Source: DASVVT01 sp036386415
GTDB taxonomy: Bacteria; Acidobacteriota; Blastocatellia; Pyrinomonadales; Pyrinomonadaceae
Direction: 5' to 3'
Length of the DNA stretch: 64,000 nt
NCBI GenBank assembly: GCA_036386415.1
Contig: DASVVT010000060.1
Span: 1 to 64,000 of the forward strand
Below the pieces are notes generated by a model. The model had not been told where the DNA came from. It did not search any database and worked only from the letters and a program-made list of their open reading frames with translations. The first letter of the stretch is position 1. The number at the start of each line of letters is the position of its first letter. This document shows, piece by piece, positions 1 to 7,408 of the stretch. The translations under genes were made by a program, and so were the position numbers.

Positions 1-20
1 GCCAGATCAGCGCAGCACAA

Positions 21-53
21 ACAACGGACAACTGACCACGGACGACGGACAAA
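21..53. repeat. Arm of an intergenic hairpin element, GGACAACTGAC family (partial)
   Basis: The stretch is made of imperfect repeats of CAACGGACAA / CTGACCACGGACGACGGAC. The same words form both arms of the elements at 45463-45555 and 54363-54466. Only one arm is visible, so the other presumably lies left of the window edge. Confidence 0.6.
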
Positions 54-54
54 T

Positions 55-84
55 ACAAAAAGAGCGGCCATTTCTGGCCGCTCT
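55..84 (-). terminator. Rho-independent terminator of pyrR
   Basis: A 9-bp stem AGAGCGGCC / GGCCGCTCT with a 6-nt loop is followed on the minus strand by TTTTTGTATTT. The A of the pyrR TGA stop is the first base of the stem, so the terminator directly abuts the coding region. Confidence 0.9.
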
Positions 85-650
85 CAAACAATCTCTGTTG
101 CCGCTCGCTCGACGATGGCGACCGCCTCCTCATCGTCGAAATCCGTGAGCATCACTTTGATAATCTCGCTCTTTTTCGTCGGCACGATCTTGCCTATGTA
201 ATCGGCCTGAATCGGCAGTTCCCGATGCTCTTTGCCGCGATCAATGAGGACGGCGAGCTGAACGCGTCTCGGGCGTCCGAAATCTATCAACTGATCGAGC
301 GCCGCGCGGATCGTGCGTCCGGTGTAGAGCACGTCGTCGATGAGCACGATGTTGCGATTCTCTATGTCGCCGGGCAGCTCCGTGCGATTGACGACCGGAT
401 TCGCCCCGACAGTCGAGAGATCATCGCGATAGAGCGTGATATCGAGAACACCGACCGGCGGGCGGAAGCCCTCAAGGTCTGCGATCCTGTCCGCCATACG
501 CTCTGCCAGAGGCACGCCCCGCCGCCGGATGCCGACCAGATAAAGATCGCTCGCGCCGTGATTCTCCTCGACAATCTCGGAGGCCAGCCGAGCCAGCGCA
601 CGGTTGATGCGCGCCCCGTCCATAATGCGTGCTTTCTCGACGAAATCCAT
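84..650 (-). CDS. pyrR: Bifunctional pyr attenuation protein / uracil phosphoribosyltransferase PyrR
   Basis: PyrR makes UMP from uracil and PRPP and, in many bacteria, binds pyr leader RNA to attenuate transcription. The type I phosphoribosyltransferase PRPP loop is clear ([12 protein letters not shown], about residue 100), and the N-terminus has the usual family look ([20 protein letters not shown]). I start at the ATG at 650 (MDFVEKAR), giving 188 aa, close to the usual 180. The frame stays open to a GTG at 734, but that extension runs into a hairpin element. The gene diverges from pyrD-pyrF. I see no obvious PyrR-binding leader in front of pyrD, so the regulatory role is inferred from the family only. 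Confidence 0.93.
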   Translation of the reverse strand: MDFVEKARIMDGARINRALARLASEIVEENHGASDLYLVGIRRRGVPLAERMADRIADLEGFRPPVGVLDITLYRDDLSTVGANPVVNRTELPGDIENRNIVLIDDVLYTGRTIRAALDQLIDFGRPRRVQLAVLIDRGKEHRELPIQADYIGKIVPTKKSEIIKVMLTDFDDEEAVAIVERAATEIV

Positions 651-672
651 TGGCGCGGATACTAACAAGAAC

Positions 673-744
673 AGTGACGAGTGACAAGTGACGAGTGACG
701 AGATAGAATTCTTTTCCGGCTTGTCGCTCGTCACTCGTCACTTG
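673..744. repeat. Intergenic hairpin element, GTGACGA family
   Basis: The left arm is made of GTGACGA/GTGACAA units. Eighteen bases (685-702, CAAGTGACGAGTGACGAG) are exactly complementary to 727-744. The 24-nt loop contains CTTTTCC. The element lies between the divergent pyrR and pyrD starts and ends 14 nt before the pyrD ATG. Confidence 0.85.
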
Positions 745-758
745 GCGCTGTCTTTCTA

Positions 759-1877
759 ATGCTCTATCGCTCCATCCTGCGACCCGTGCTCTTTCGCCTG
801 CCGCCCGAATCGGCACACGAGATGGCACTTCATACGCTCTCGCTGGCGCTCTCGTCGCCGTGGACGCGTGCGTTGGTGGCGCGTCGTTTCAACCATACGC
901 CGCTCGGAGAGTTGCGTCGCTTTGGGCTCTCGTTCAAGAATCCGGTTGGACTGGCAGCCGGGTTTGATAAGAATGGGACGGCGGCAGAGGCGCTCGCGGC
1001 GCTCGGCTTTGGATTTATAGAGGTCGGTACGGTCACGCATCTGCCGCAGCCGGGCAACGAGCGCCCGCGCCTCTTTCGTCTGCCTTTAGATCGCGCGCTC
1101 GTCAATCGCCTGGGATTTAATAACGATGGGGCGGCAGCCGTCGCCAAACAGATAGCAGCGCATCGCCCGGATTGCGTGCTCGGCATCAACATCGGCAAGA
1201 GCCGCGCCGTCGCGGTCGAAGATGCGATCCCTGATTACCTGGCGAGTTTCGAGACGGTGCACGGGCTTGCAGATTACGTCACGATCAACGTCAGTTCTCC
1301 CAATACGCCTTCCCTGCGCGAGCTTCAGCGTGCGGACGCTCTCAAGGCGCTGCTCGATGCGCTTCAGACGCGCAATCAGGAATTGTCTGAAAAGCGAGAG
1401 GGACGAAAGAGTGTACCCCTGCTCGTCAAGATTGCGCCCGATCTGGACGCGACAGAGTTGGAGGCGATCATAGACGTGGCCGTACAAACGAAGATGGATG
1501 GCATCATCGCCACGAACACGACGACGAGCCGTGATCGCTTGCGAACGCCTGCGCGCCTGGTCGAATCCTTCGGAGCAGGCGGGCTGAGCGGGGCGCCGCT
1601 ACGCGCACGCTCGACCGCGATCATCGCGGCGCTTTATCGTCTCACACGCGGCAGGCTTCCAATCGTGGGCGTGGGCGGCATCTTCACTGCCGCAGACGCA
1701 TGGGAGAAGATATGCGCCGGGGCGAGTTTGATCCAGCTTTATACGGGCTTTATCTACGAAGGCTTCGGGGTTGTACGCGACATCAACGAAGGGCTGGCGC
1801 AGATTTTAGCGGCGCAGGGCTTTCGCTCACTCGATGAAGCGGTGGGCTCACGCGCGGCGGAGCTTGCGGTCGCGTAA
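759..1877 (+). CDS. pyrD: Dihydroorotate dehydrogenase (quinone), class 2
   Basis: This enzyme oxidises dihydroorotate to orotate with FMN and membrane quinone, the fourth step of pyrimidine synthesis. At 372 aa it carries the N-terminal amphipathic helical extension (YRSILRPVLFRLPPESAHEM) that separates class 2 from cytosolic class 1 enzymes. Visible family motifs are PVGLAAGFDKNG, INVSSPNTPSLRELQ with the catalytic serine, LVKIAPDL, TNTTTSR and GVGGIFTAADAWEKI. It is followed 32 nt later by pyrF and is probably co-transcribed with it. The ATG has only a weak ribosome-binding site because a hairpin element sits just upstream. Confidence 0.96.
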   Translation: MLYRSILRPVLFRLPPESAHEMALHTLSLALSSPWTRALVARRFNHTPLGELRRFGLSFKNPVGLAAGFDKNGTAAEALAALGFGFIEVGTVTHLPQPGNERPRLFRLPLDRALVNRLGFNNDGAAAVAKQIAAHRPDCVLGINIGKSRAVAVEDAIPDYLASFETVHGLADYVTINVSSPNTPSLRELQRADALKALLDALQTRNQELSEKREGRKSVPLLVKIAPDLDATELEAIIDVAVQTKMDGIIATNTTTSRDRLRTPARLVESFGAGGLSGAPLRARSTAIIAALYRLTRGRLPIVGVGGIFTAADAWEKICAGASLIQLYTGFIYEGFGVVRDINEGLAQILAAQGFRSLDEAVGSRAAELAVA

Positions 1878-1909
1878 AGAGAGTTGGATCGATTCTGAAA
1901 GGGAGACGC

Positions 1910-2650
1910 ATGATGAACCCTCCTGTGAAGAACAGGCTGATCGTGGCACTCGACTTTGAAACGGCACACGAGGCGCGTGAGTTATTCATTAAACTCAAAG
2001 ATGTGGCCGGAATGTTTAAGATCGGCTCGCAGCTTTTCACAGCCGCCGGGCCAAGCCTTGTGCGCGAGATCGTCAAAGCTGGCGCATCCATCTTTCTAGA
2101 CCTTAAGTTTCACGACATCCCAAATACGGTTGCCGCCGCAGGCGTGGAAGCCACACGCCTCGGCGTCTCCATCTTCGACGTGCATGCAAGCGGGGGCTTC
2201 GAGATGATGCGGCGCACGGCGGAGGCCGTCGCGGAGACGGCTGAGCGCGAGGGCATCACGCGACCTGCTGTGATCGGCGTGACGGTGCTGACGAGCGCTG
2301 ATACTGCAACCCTCACAGAAATCGGGATCGCTTCAGCCGTGGAAACGCAAGTCAGCAGGCTCGCACGCCTGGCCGAGGCTAGCGGTTTGGACGGCGTCGT
2401 CGCCTCCGCACACGAGGTCGCCCTGGTGCGCGAGTCAGTTGGGTCGCGTGTCTTCCTGATCGTGACGCCCGGCGTGCGTCCTTCCGGCTCCGCCCTGGGC
2501 GATCAGAAGCGCGCCATGACGCCCGCCGAAGCCGTCCGCGCCGGGGCAGATTATCTGGTCGTCGGACGCCCCATCCTCAACGCACCCGACCCCGTACGCG
2601 CCGCACGCCAGATCAGCGAGGAGATGGAAGAAGTAGACAGTAGTCAGTAG
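1910..2650 (+). CDS. pyrF: Orotidine 5'-phosphate decarboxylase
   Basis: PyrF decarboxylates OMP to UMP. The catalytic Lys-Asp array is present (LDLKFHDIPNTV), as are the N-terminal LIVALDFE strand and the phosphate-binding end (TPGVRPSG ... ADYLVVGRPI). At 246 aa it has normal family length. The start is ATG 1910 or the next codon 1913, behind AAAGGGAGA. The last codons read GTA GAC AGT AGT CAG TAG, so the C-terminus VDSSQ and the stop codon come from the CAGTAGT hairpin element that follows, not from family sequence. Confidence 0.96.
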   Translation: MMNPPVKNRLIVALDFETAHEARELFIKLKDVAGMFKIGSQLFTAAGPSLVREIVKAGASIFLDLKFHDIPNTVAAAGVEATRLGVSIFDVHASGGFEMMRRTAEAVAETAEREGITRPAVIGVTVLTSADTATLTEIGIASAVETQVSRLARLAEASGLDGVVASAHEVALVRESVGSRVFLIVTPGVRPSGSALGDQKRAMTPAEAVRAGADYLVVGRPILNAPDPVRAARQISEEMEEVDSSQ

Positions 2651-2779
2651 TCAGTAGTCAGTAGAAAAGAAAATCGGTTGATGTGTGTTCGTATTGAGCC
2701 TTTCAATTATAGTAGATAGCGATGCGTGACGCTCCGGCTTTTCTTTCTACTGTCTACTGGCTACTGTCTACTGTCTACT
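2632..2779. repeat. Intergenic hairpin element, CAGTAGT family, copy 1
   Basis: The left arm has AGTAGAC/AGTAGTC repeated about four times, followed by AAAAGAAAA. The right arm is TTTTCTTT followed by CTACTGT/CTACTGG units, complementary to the left. The loop (about 2672-2738: TCGGTTGATG ... TATTGAGCCT ... GACGCTCCGG) is recognisably the same as the inverted loop of the copy at 40458-40595. It overlaps the last codons of pyrF. Confidence 0.9.
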
Positions 2780-2903
2780 TCCCCTGCTTTTCAATCCGAT
2801 GTTAAGGAACTATCATGCTTCCGGCGCGTGTAAGATTCGCCTGGACTCCGTGTTTCTCAGCGCGCCGGTTTCGATTATCTTCGTGCGAAGGGGAATTGTA
2901 GAT

Positions 2904-4526
2904 TTGAAGCGTCTGCTGACTATTCCGTTTGCTCTTCTGTTGATCTTAACGATTTCAGCGCCTCTCATGGCGCAGGGTAAGGCCGATGTTGCAGCCGTCT
3001 CCTTCTCCCAGTCTACGTATAGCGTCGGCGAGCGCCTGACTTATAACGTCTCCTTCTCGAACTTCCCCGCCGCCGCGCACATAGAGCTTCTGGTCGCCGA
3101 GCGTGGAACCTACTTCAACCGTGAGGGCGTGCAGTTGCGCGCTCACGTCGAGACGACGGGAGTCGTCAATGCCGCGCTCTTGTCGATCAATAATGATTAC
3201 ACGACCTTCGTAGACCCAGGCTCAGGGCAGCCCTTTCGCTCGCAGCAGGTGGTGCGCGAGGGTGGGCGCGTTGAAGACACCTCAAGCGAATACAATCAGC
3301 CCCTGGGCGCGTCCGCTATTCCGGCCAAAATGAGGACGGGCGAGTTTCCCGGCACATATGATTTCCTCTCCGCAGTCTATCGTCTGCGCTCCCTGCCTCT
3401 GGCGAAAGATTCGACGTACTACTTCACGGTGCGCAGCGACCGCGCGCAATATGAAGCGGAACTGAAAGTCACTGGAAGCGAGTTCGTCAAGACGAACGTC
3501 GGCTCCTTTAACACCATCGTCACACGCTTGAAGTTCAAGGACTCGGAGATCAATAAATATCAGTTGCGCATCTATTTCAGCGACGACGAGCGGCACGTTC
3601 CCGTGCTCATCACGGCGCGCCATCCGGCGGGTGAGATTCGCGCCGAGCTCGCCAGCTCGACTTTGCCGAGCGGCGCAGCACCCACTAATACCGGCACGCC
3701 GCCGCCAAACATCACGCAGATTCCGGGTACGCCGCAGCAGCCCGCGAAGGTCGTTCCGGCAGCAGGTGGGGGTATTCCAGGCATTCCGGCAACGCGACCG
3801 AATGCGAATCCTGCGGGAGCGTCGGGGGCGGGCGCGGCCTCTACAACGTTTCCGCCCGGTCTGCCTTTCAGCGCCGGAGAGCAGCTTAACTTCAATGTCT
3901 TTCTGGGAACGAACACGCAAGTTCTCGGCACAGTCTCCTATCAGATTCGCCCGCGCGCACAATATTTCGGGCACGACGGCATACTGTTCACGGTGAAAGC
4001 GCGCACGACCAACGCCGCGCAAAAGATCTTTTATGCCGACGATCAGATCAACTCTTACGTTGACCCTTCGACCCTGCTTCCCTTCCGTACAGAACTCGCG
4101 CTCAGGGAAGGAACGCGTCGCCTCAACCAGACGCTCACGCTCGATCAGGATCGCGGCTCGGCGACGACGGAAAAAGGCGCGCGCATAGAGATTCCCGTCG
4201 GCACACACGACGTGATCTCCGTCCTCTACGCTCTTCGCTCTTTCAACCTCGCGCCCCCCAAGCGCAACGCCGTTTCGCTGCTCGTCGAAAATCGCCCCCG
4301 CACCTTCTTCATCACCGCCCTCAAACGCGAAGTCATAAGTCTTGGCACACAGAAAATCTCTGCCGTCCAGTTATCACTCACGACAGACGACCAGCAGGGC
4401 GATAAATACTCTTTACGCCTGTGGGTCAGCGAAGACCGCCGCCGCCTCCCCCTGCGTATCACAGCCACGACGCCGCTCGGCCCCCTACGCGCAGACCTGG
4501 CTATTATTCCCGTCACCCAACAATGA
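2904..4526 (+). CDS. Secreted protein with two DUF3108 domains
   Basis: This is a probable periplasmic or outer-membrane-associated protein of unknown function. I choose the TTG at 2904 because AAGGGG lies 9 nt upstream and the product then begins with a classical signal peptide (MKRLLTIPFALLLILTIS, cleavage after MAQ or nearby). Two related beta-rich halves, each like DUF3108, begin at SQSTYSVGERLTYNVSFSNF and FSAGEQLNFNVFLG. They share later motifs (SVYALRS/SAVYRLRS and YSLRLWVSEDRRRLP/YQLRIYFSDDERHVP). A Pro/Gly/Ala-rich linker of about 60 residues separates them. The duplication within one chain is visible directly. It sits after pyrF but behind a long hairpin, so it is probably a separate unit. 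Confidence 0.85.
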   Translation: MKRLLTIPFALLLILTISAPLMAQGKADVAAVSFSQSTYSVGERLTYNVSFSNFPAAAHIELLVAERGTYFNREGVQLRAHVETTGVVNAALLSINNDYTTFVDPGSGQPFRSQQVVREGGRVEDTSSEYNQPLGASAIPAKMRTGEFPGTYDFLSAVYRLRSLPLAKDSTYYFTVRSDRAQYEAELKVTGSEFVKTNVGSFNTIVTRLKFKDSEINKYQLRIYFSDDERHVPVLITARHPAGEIRAELASSTLPSGAAPTNTGTPPPNITQIPGTPQQPAKVVPAAGGGIPGIPATRPNANPAGASGAGAASTTFPPGLPFSAGEQLNFNVFLGTNTQVLGTVSYQIRPRAQYFGHDGILFTVKARTTNAAQKIFYADDQINSYVDPSTLLPFRTELALREGTRRLNQTLTLDQDRGSATTEKGARIEIPVGTHDVISVLYALRSFNLAPPKRNAVSLLVENRPRTFFITALKREVISLGTQKISAVQLSLTTDDQQGDKYSLRLWVSEDRRRLPLRITATTPLGPLRADLAIIPVTQQ

Positions 4527-4581
4527 GCACACGCCGAGATGGGTCAGGATAAAGACCCGCCCCCGCGTTTCACATCCTGAA

Positions 4582-4611
4582 ATTGAAATTTAATTTCAAT
4601 TAGCATATACT
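4582..4611 (+). promoter_or_regulatory. Sigma70-type promoter overlapped by a Fur-like 9-1-9 dyad
   Basis: The dyad ATTGAAATT-T-AATTTCAAT (4582-4600) is a perfect 9-1-9 inverted repeat, the geometry of Fur-family boxes. It covers a -35 of TTGAAA (4583-4588). A -10 of TATACT (4606-4611) follows at 17-nt spacing. The downstream gene is an FTR1 iron permease, so iron-dependent repression is a natural reading. The half-site is not the textbook Fur GATAAT. Confidence 0.6.
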
Positions 4612-4724
4612 CCCCTGCGCGGCGGCAGTTCATCTTCCGCGAGGCGCGAGTCCATCTTTCACATAAATTCCAGGCCTCTGGATGGAGGGTCTGCATCGTT
4701 TCTGTTAATAGAAAGGCATCTGTC

Positions 4725-5510
4725 ATGCTTCAGTCATTCATCATCATTTTGCGCGAAGGTTTCGAGTCGTTTCTGATCGTGGCGGTCATCCTCGCCTACT
4801 TGCGCAAGACCAATCAGAGGTGGTTGTCTCCTGCCGTCTACGTTGCGATTGCGGTCTCTTTTGTTGCCAGCATTGCGCTCGGCTACGTGCTGATGCAGGG
4901 CGTCAACCAATCTTTGTGGGAGGGGGTTCTGGGGCTGGTGGCGGTTGTGATGGTCGCCTCGCTGGTCGTGCACATGTGGAGGACCGCGCCCCGTCTGAAA
5001 GCCAACATGCACAGGCGGCTCGACGAGGTCTCCGGGGGAGCGTCGCGCTGGGCGGCATTCTTCGGAGTCTTTCTCTTCACGGCTCTGATGATCACGCGCG
5101 AGGGGATGGAGACGGCCCTGCTGCTGCTTCAGGTTCATGACGGGAACATGATCGGCGGCGCTCTACTCGGTCTGGGCGCTGCCGGAGCACTGGCCTGGGC
5201 GTGGGCGCGTTTTGGACATCTCATCAACCTGAAGCGCTTCTTTCAGGTGACGGGAATCTTCCTCCTCCTCTTCATGGTGCAGGTGGCAATCTATTCGTTC
5301 CACGAATTCTCGGAAGCTGGCGTGCTGCCGAACAGCGATGCGCTTCACGAGGCGACGGAGAAGTTTTCGCCCGATGGGTTGTACGGCCAGTGGTTCTCTT
5401 TACTGCTGGTCGCGGTCTGCGCGTGCTGGCTCCTTGGGGCGTGGCTGTTGGATCGCCTCAAGAGCAGAGACACTGCTGCCAAAATGGCGGGCACACAGGC
5501 GTCCGGCTAA
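4725..5510 (+). CDS. FTR1-family iron permease
   Basis: This is an inner-membrane iron permease of the FTR1/EfeU family. The two signature iron-binding motifs are present, REGFES near residue 11 and REGMET near residue 127, each inside a hydrophobic helix. About seven membrane segments are visible over 261 aa, the usual length. No EfeO or EfeB partner lies next to it. The start ATG follows GAAAGG at a good distance, leaving a leader of roughly 110 nt after the predicted promoter. The context (Fur-like dyad, single gene) suggests iron-regulated uptake; the exact substrate is inferred from the family. Confidence 0.9.
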   Translation: MLQSFIIILREGFESFLIVAVILAYLRKTNQRWLSPAVYVAIAVSFVASIALGYVLMQGVNQSLWEGVLGLVAVVMVASLVVHMWRTAPRLKANMHRRLDEVSGGASRWAAFFGVFLFTALMITREGMETALLLLQVHDGNMIGGALLGLGAAGALAWAWARFGHLINLKRFFQVTGIFLLLFMVQVAIYSFHEFSEAGVLPNSDALHEATEKFSPDGLYGQWFSLLLVAVCACWLLGAWLLDRLKSRDTAAKMAGTQASG

Positions 5511-5514
5511 CAGA

Positions 5515-5583
5515 AGGTTTCGAGTTTCAAGTTACAGGTGTCGAGTTAAAGAACCGGTCTTTCTTAACATGAAACTCGAAACT
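5515..5583. repeat. Intergenic hairpin element, GTTTCGAGTT family
   Basis: GTTTCGAGTTTCA (5517-5529) is exactly complementary to TGAAACTCGAAAC (5570-5582). Inner units CGAGTTAAAG ... CTTTCTTAAC extend the pairing loosely. It lies between the convergent FTR1 and cyclase genes; a shorter relative is at 16462-16505. Confidence 0.8.
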
Positions 5584-5598
5584 GCGAGCGAAGCGAGT

Positions 5599-7224
5599 TC
5601 AGGCCGACGCGGTTTCAGTTTCTACTGTGCTGTACTTGACGCTGTAGACCTGCACGGGCTCATCTATATTCTTCACCTCGACGCTCCAGGGCTCGCTCAG
5701 TGGAAACTCTTCGTTGAGCTTTTCAGCGGTCGCACGTGTGACGAGCACCTGGCCGGGCTTGGCGATGCCTTCGATGCGCGAAGCGATGTTGACCGTATCG
5801 CCGATGGCCGTATATTCCGAGCGTTGCTCTGCGCCGATGCAGCCGACAGTCGCCTCCCCTGTATTGATGCCGATGCCAAGCGTGACGGTCGGAAGCCGCT
5901 TCGCCTTCAATTGCGCGTTGACGTTCTTGATACGCTTCTGCATCCCGATGGCAGCCGCCACAGCATCCCTGGCATCCGTCTCGCTCTCGACCGGAGCGCC
6001 GAAGAGCGCCATCAAACCGTCGCCCAGATATTTATTGAGCGTGCCCTGATGCTGGAAGATTTCGGCGGCCATCTCCGTAAAGAGAATGTTGAGAAGATCG
6101 ACGATAGTTTCAGGCCGCGCGCGGTGTGAGAGCTTGGCGAACCCGCGCACGTCGCAGAAGAGCACCGTCACCTGCTTGTTGGTTCCGCCCAACTGGAATT
6201 TCTGCGGGTTCTCGACCAGTTCTTCAATGATGTGCTCGGGCATGAAACGCGCGAAAGCGGCGCGTGCCATCATCTCACGCTGCGTGCGCTCGTGGGCGCG
6301 AGCGGCTTCGACAGCCGTCGCCGCCTGTGCGGCCACCGCTGCCAGAAGCTGTGTATCAAGCTCCGTGAAGGTTGCGAGCACATCACGCCGGTCAACATAG
6401 AGAGCGCCGTAAACGCCTTCGCGCCCGACCAGCGGCGCACAGGCCAGCGAGCGTATGCCTTGTAGCACGGCGCTGTGGCTGATATTCAGGTCTACATCCT
6501 TTGCCACATCGCGAGAAGTGAGCATGACGCGCTTGTCGATGGCGGTACGCACAGCCGTCCGGCTGATCGAGCGTTGCTGCATCAGGCGTCCGCTGTCCGG
6601 GTTGCGAAAGCGCAAGGAGACGGGGCGCGGGTCGTCGCTTCCGTCCATCATCAGCGCCGCGCAGCAATCCGCCGGAATCGAGCGCATGACGACGTTTGTC
6701 GCGTAATCGAGAATCGAGACGGCATCGAAATTGGTGGAGAGATGGGCACTCATCTCGCACAACTGCGCCAGCATCTCAGCCTTGCGCCGCAGTTCTTTGA
6801 TCTCCTCCTCTTTGGAGCCTTGCGAAGAGAGCGTGGTGCTCAAAAGCGAGGTCACGTCGGTGGCCGCCGGAGCCATCGTCGTGCCCATCGAAAGCGGCTC
6901 GTCGTTGTAAGAGAGCGGCACTTCCTCTTCCCATTTGAGGCGGAAGAGCGTGGAGACGATCTGGATCAGGTCGCCGTCAGAAACGCTGCGCTGCCCCATA
7001 CTGGACGCAACTTTCGTCTCGTTGACGGCCACGATGTTGCCTTTGCTGATATTCTCAAGCTCAGCGCGCGTGCGTGAGATCGAGCGCAGGATGGCGTGAT
7101 GACGCGAGACGCGCAGGTCATCTATGCGCACGTCATTGTCGGGCGCGCGCCCGATGGTCAACTGCCCGCCCTGCGGCAGTTCCCACACGCGCTTCGTTCC
7201 TTCGACTTCTTGAATCGTAAACAT
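5599..7224 (-). CDS. FHA-GAF-class III adenylate cyclase
   Basis: This is a soluble signalling cyclase of about 541 aa. An N-terminal FHA domain (LTIGRAPDNDVRIDD, VSRHHAIL) would bind phosphothreonine. A GAF domain follows (about 160-320), then a class III cyclase domain (about 340-520). Both metal-binding Asp motifs (TVLFCDVRGF, LNKYLGDGLMALFG) and the transition-state Asn/Arg (GDTVNIASRIEG) are intact. The Lys of NKYLGD and the Asp of AIGDTVN are the ATP-selecting pair, so cAMP is the likely product. I use the ATG at 7224 (MFTIQEVEG); a TTG lies three codons upstream. No partner gene is adjacent. Confidence 0.9.
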   Translation of the reverse strand: MFTIQEVEGTKRVWELPQGGQLTIGRAPDNDVRIDDLRVSRHHAILRSISRTRAELENISKGNIVAVNETKVASSMGQRSVSDGDLIQIVSTLFRLKWEEEVPLSYNDEPLSMGTTMAPAATDVTSLLSTTLSSQGSKEEEIKELRRKAEMLAQLCEMSAHLSTNFDAVSILDYATNVVMRSIPADCCAALMMDGSDDPRPVSLRFRNPDSGRLMQQRSISRTAVRTAIDKRVMLTSRDVAKDVDLNISHSAVLQGIRSLACAPLVGREGVYGALYVDRRDVLATFTELDTQLLAAVAAQAATAVEAARAHERTQREMMARAAFARFMPEHIIEELVENPQKFQLGGTNKQVTVLFCDVRGFAKLSHRARPETIVDLLNILFTEMAAEIFQHQGTLNKYLGDGLMALFGAPVESETDARDAVAAAIGMQKRIKNVNAQLKAKRLPTVTLGIGINTGEATVGCIGAEQRSEYTAIGDTVNIASRIEGIAKPGQVLVTRATAEKLNEEFPLSEPWSVEVKNIDEPVQVYSVKYSTVETETASA

Positions 7225-7325
7225 ACGTCTCAAAAGCTCTTCGACGCGAGGTTGATCTTATTTTATCTCAGCATGGCAAATGTGGATAGATTTTAATCTC
7301 ACATATTCTTTCAAAGGGGCGATCT

Positions 7326-7408
7326 AAACGCAAAGAGCGCAAAGTAGGAAGACGCAAAGTACGCGGAGCTGTTACTCCTTTGCGGTGAACTTTGCGTCCT
7401 TTGCGTTT
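7326..7408. repeat. Intergenic hairpin element, ACGCAAAG family
   Basis: Left-arm units AACGCAAAGAGCGCAAAG and GACGCAAAG pair with the right arm CTTTGCGTCCTTTGCGTTT (ending at 7408), leaving a short loop. The right arm encodes the last residues of the acyl-CoA ligase. A second copy of the family is at 19160-19249. Confidence 0.85.

Noticed and set aside
651..734. N-terminal extension of pyrR to the GTG at 734
   Set aside because: The extra codons are encoded by the GTGACGA hairpin arm and match nothing in the PyrR family; ATG 650 gives normal length.
3282..4208. Long minus-strand frame (308 codons) opposite the DUF3108 gene
   Set aside because: A shadow of a GC-rich coding strand: its sequence is Arg-rich without domain features and the opposite frame is a convincing exported protein.
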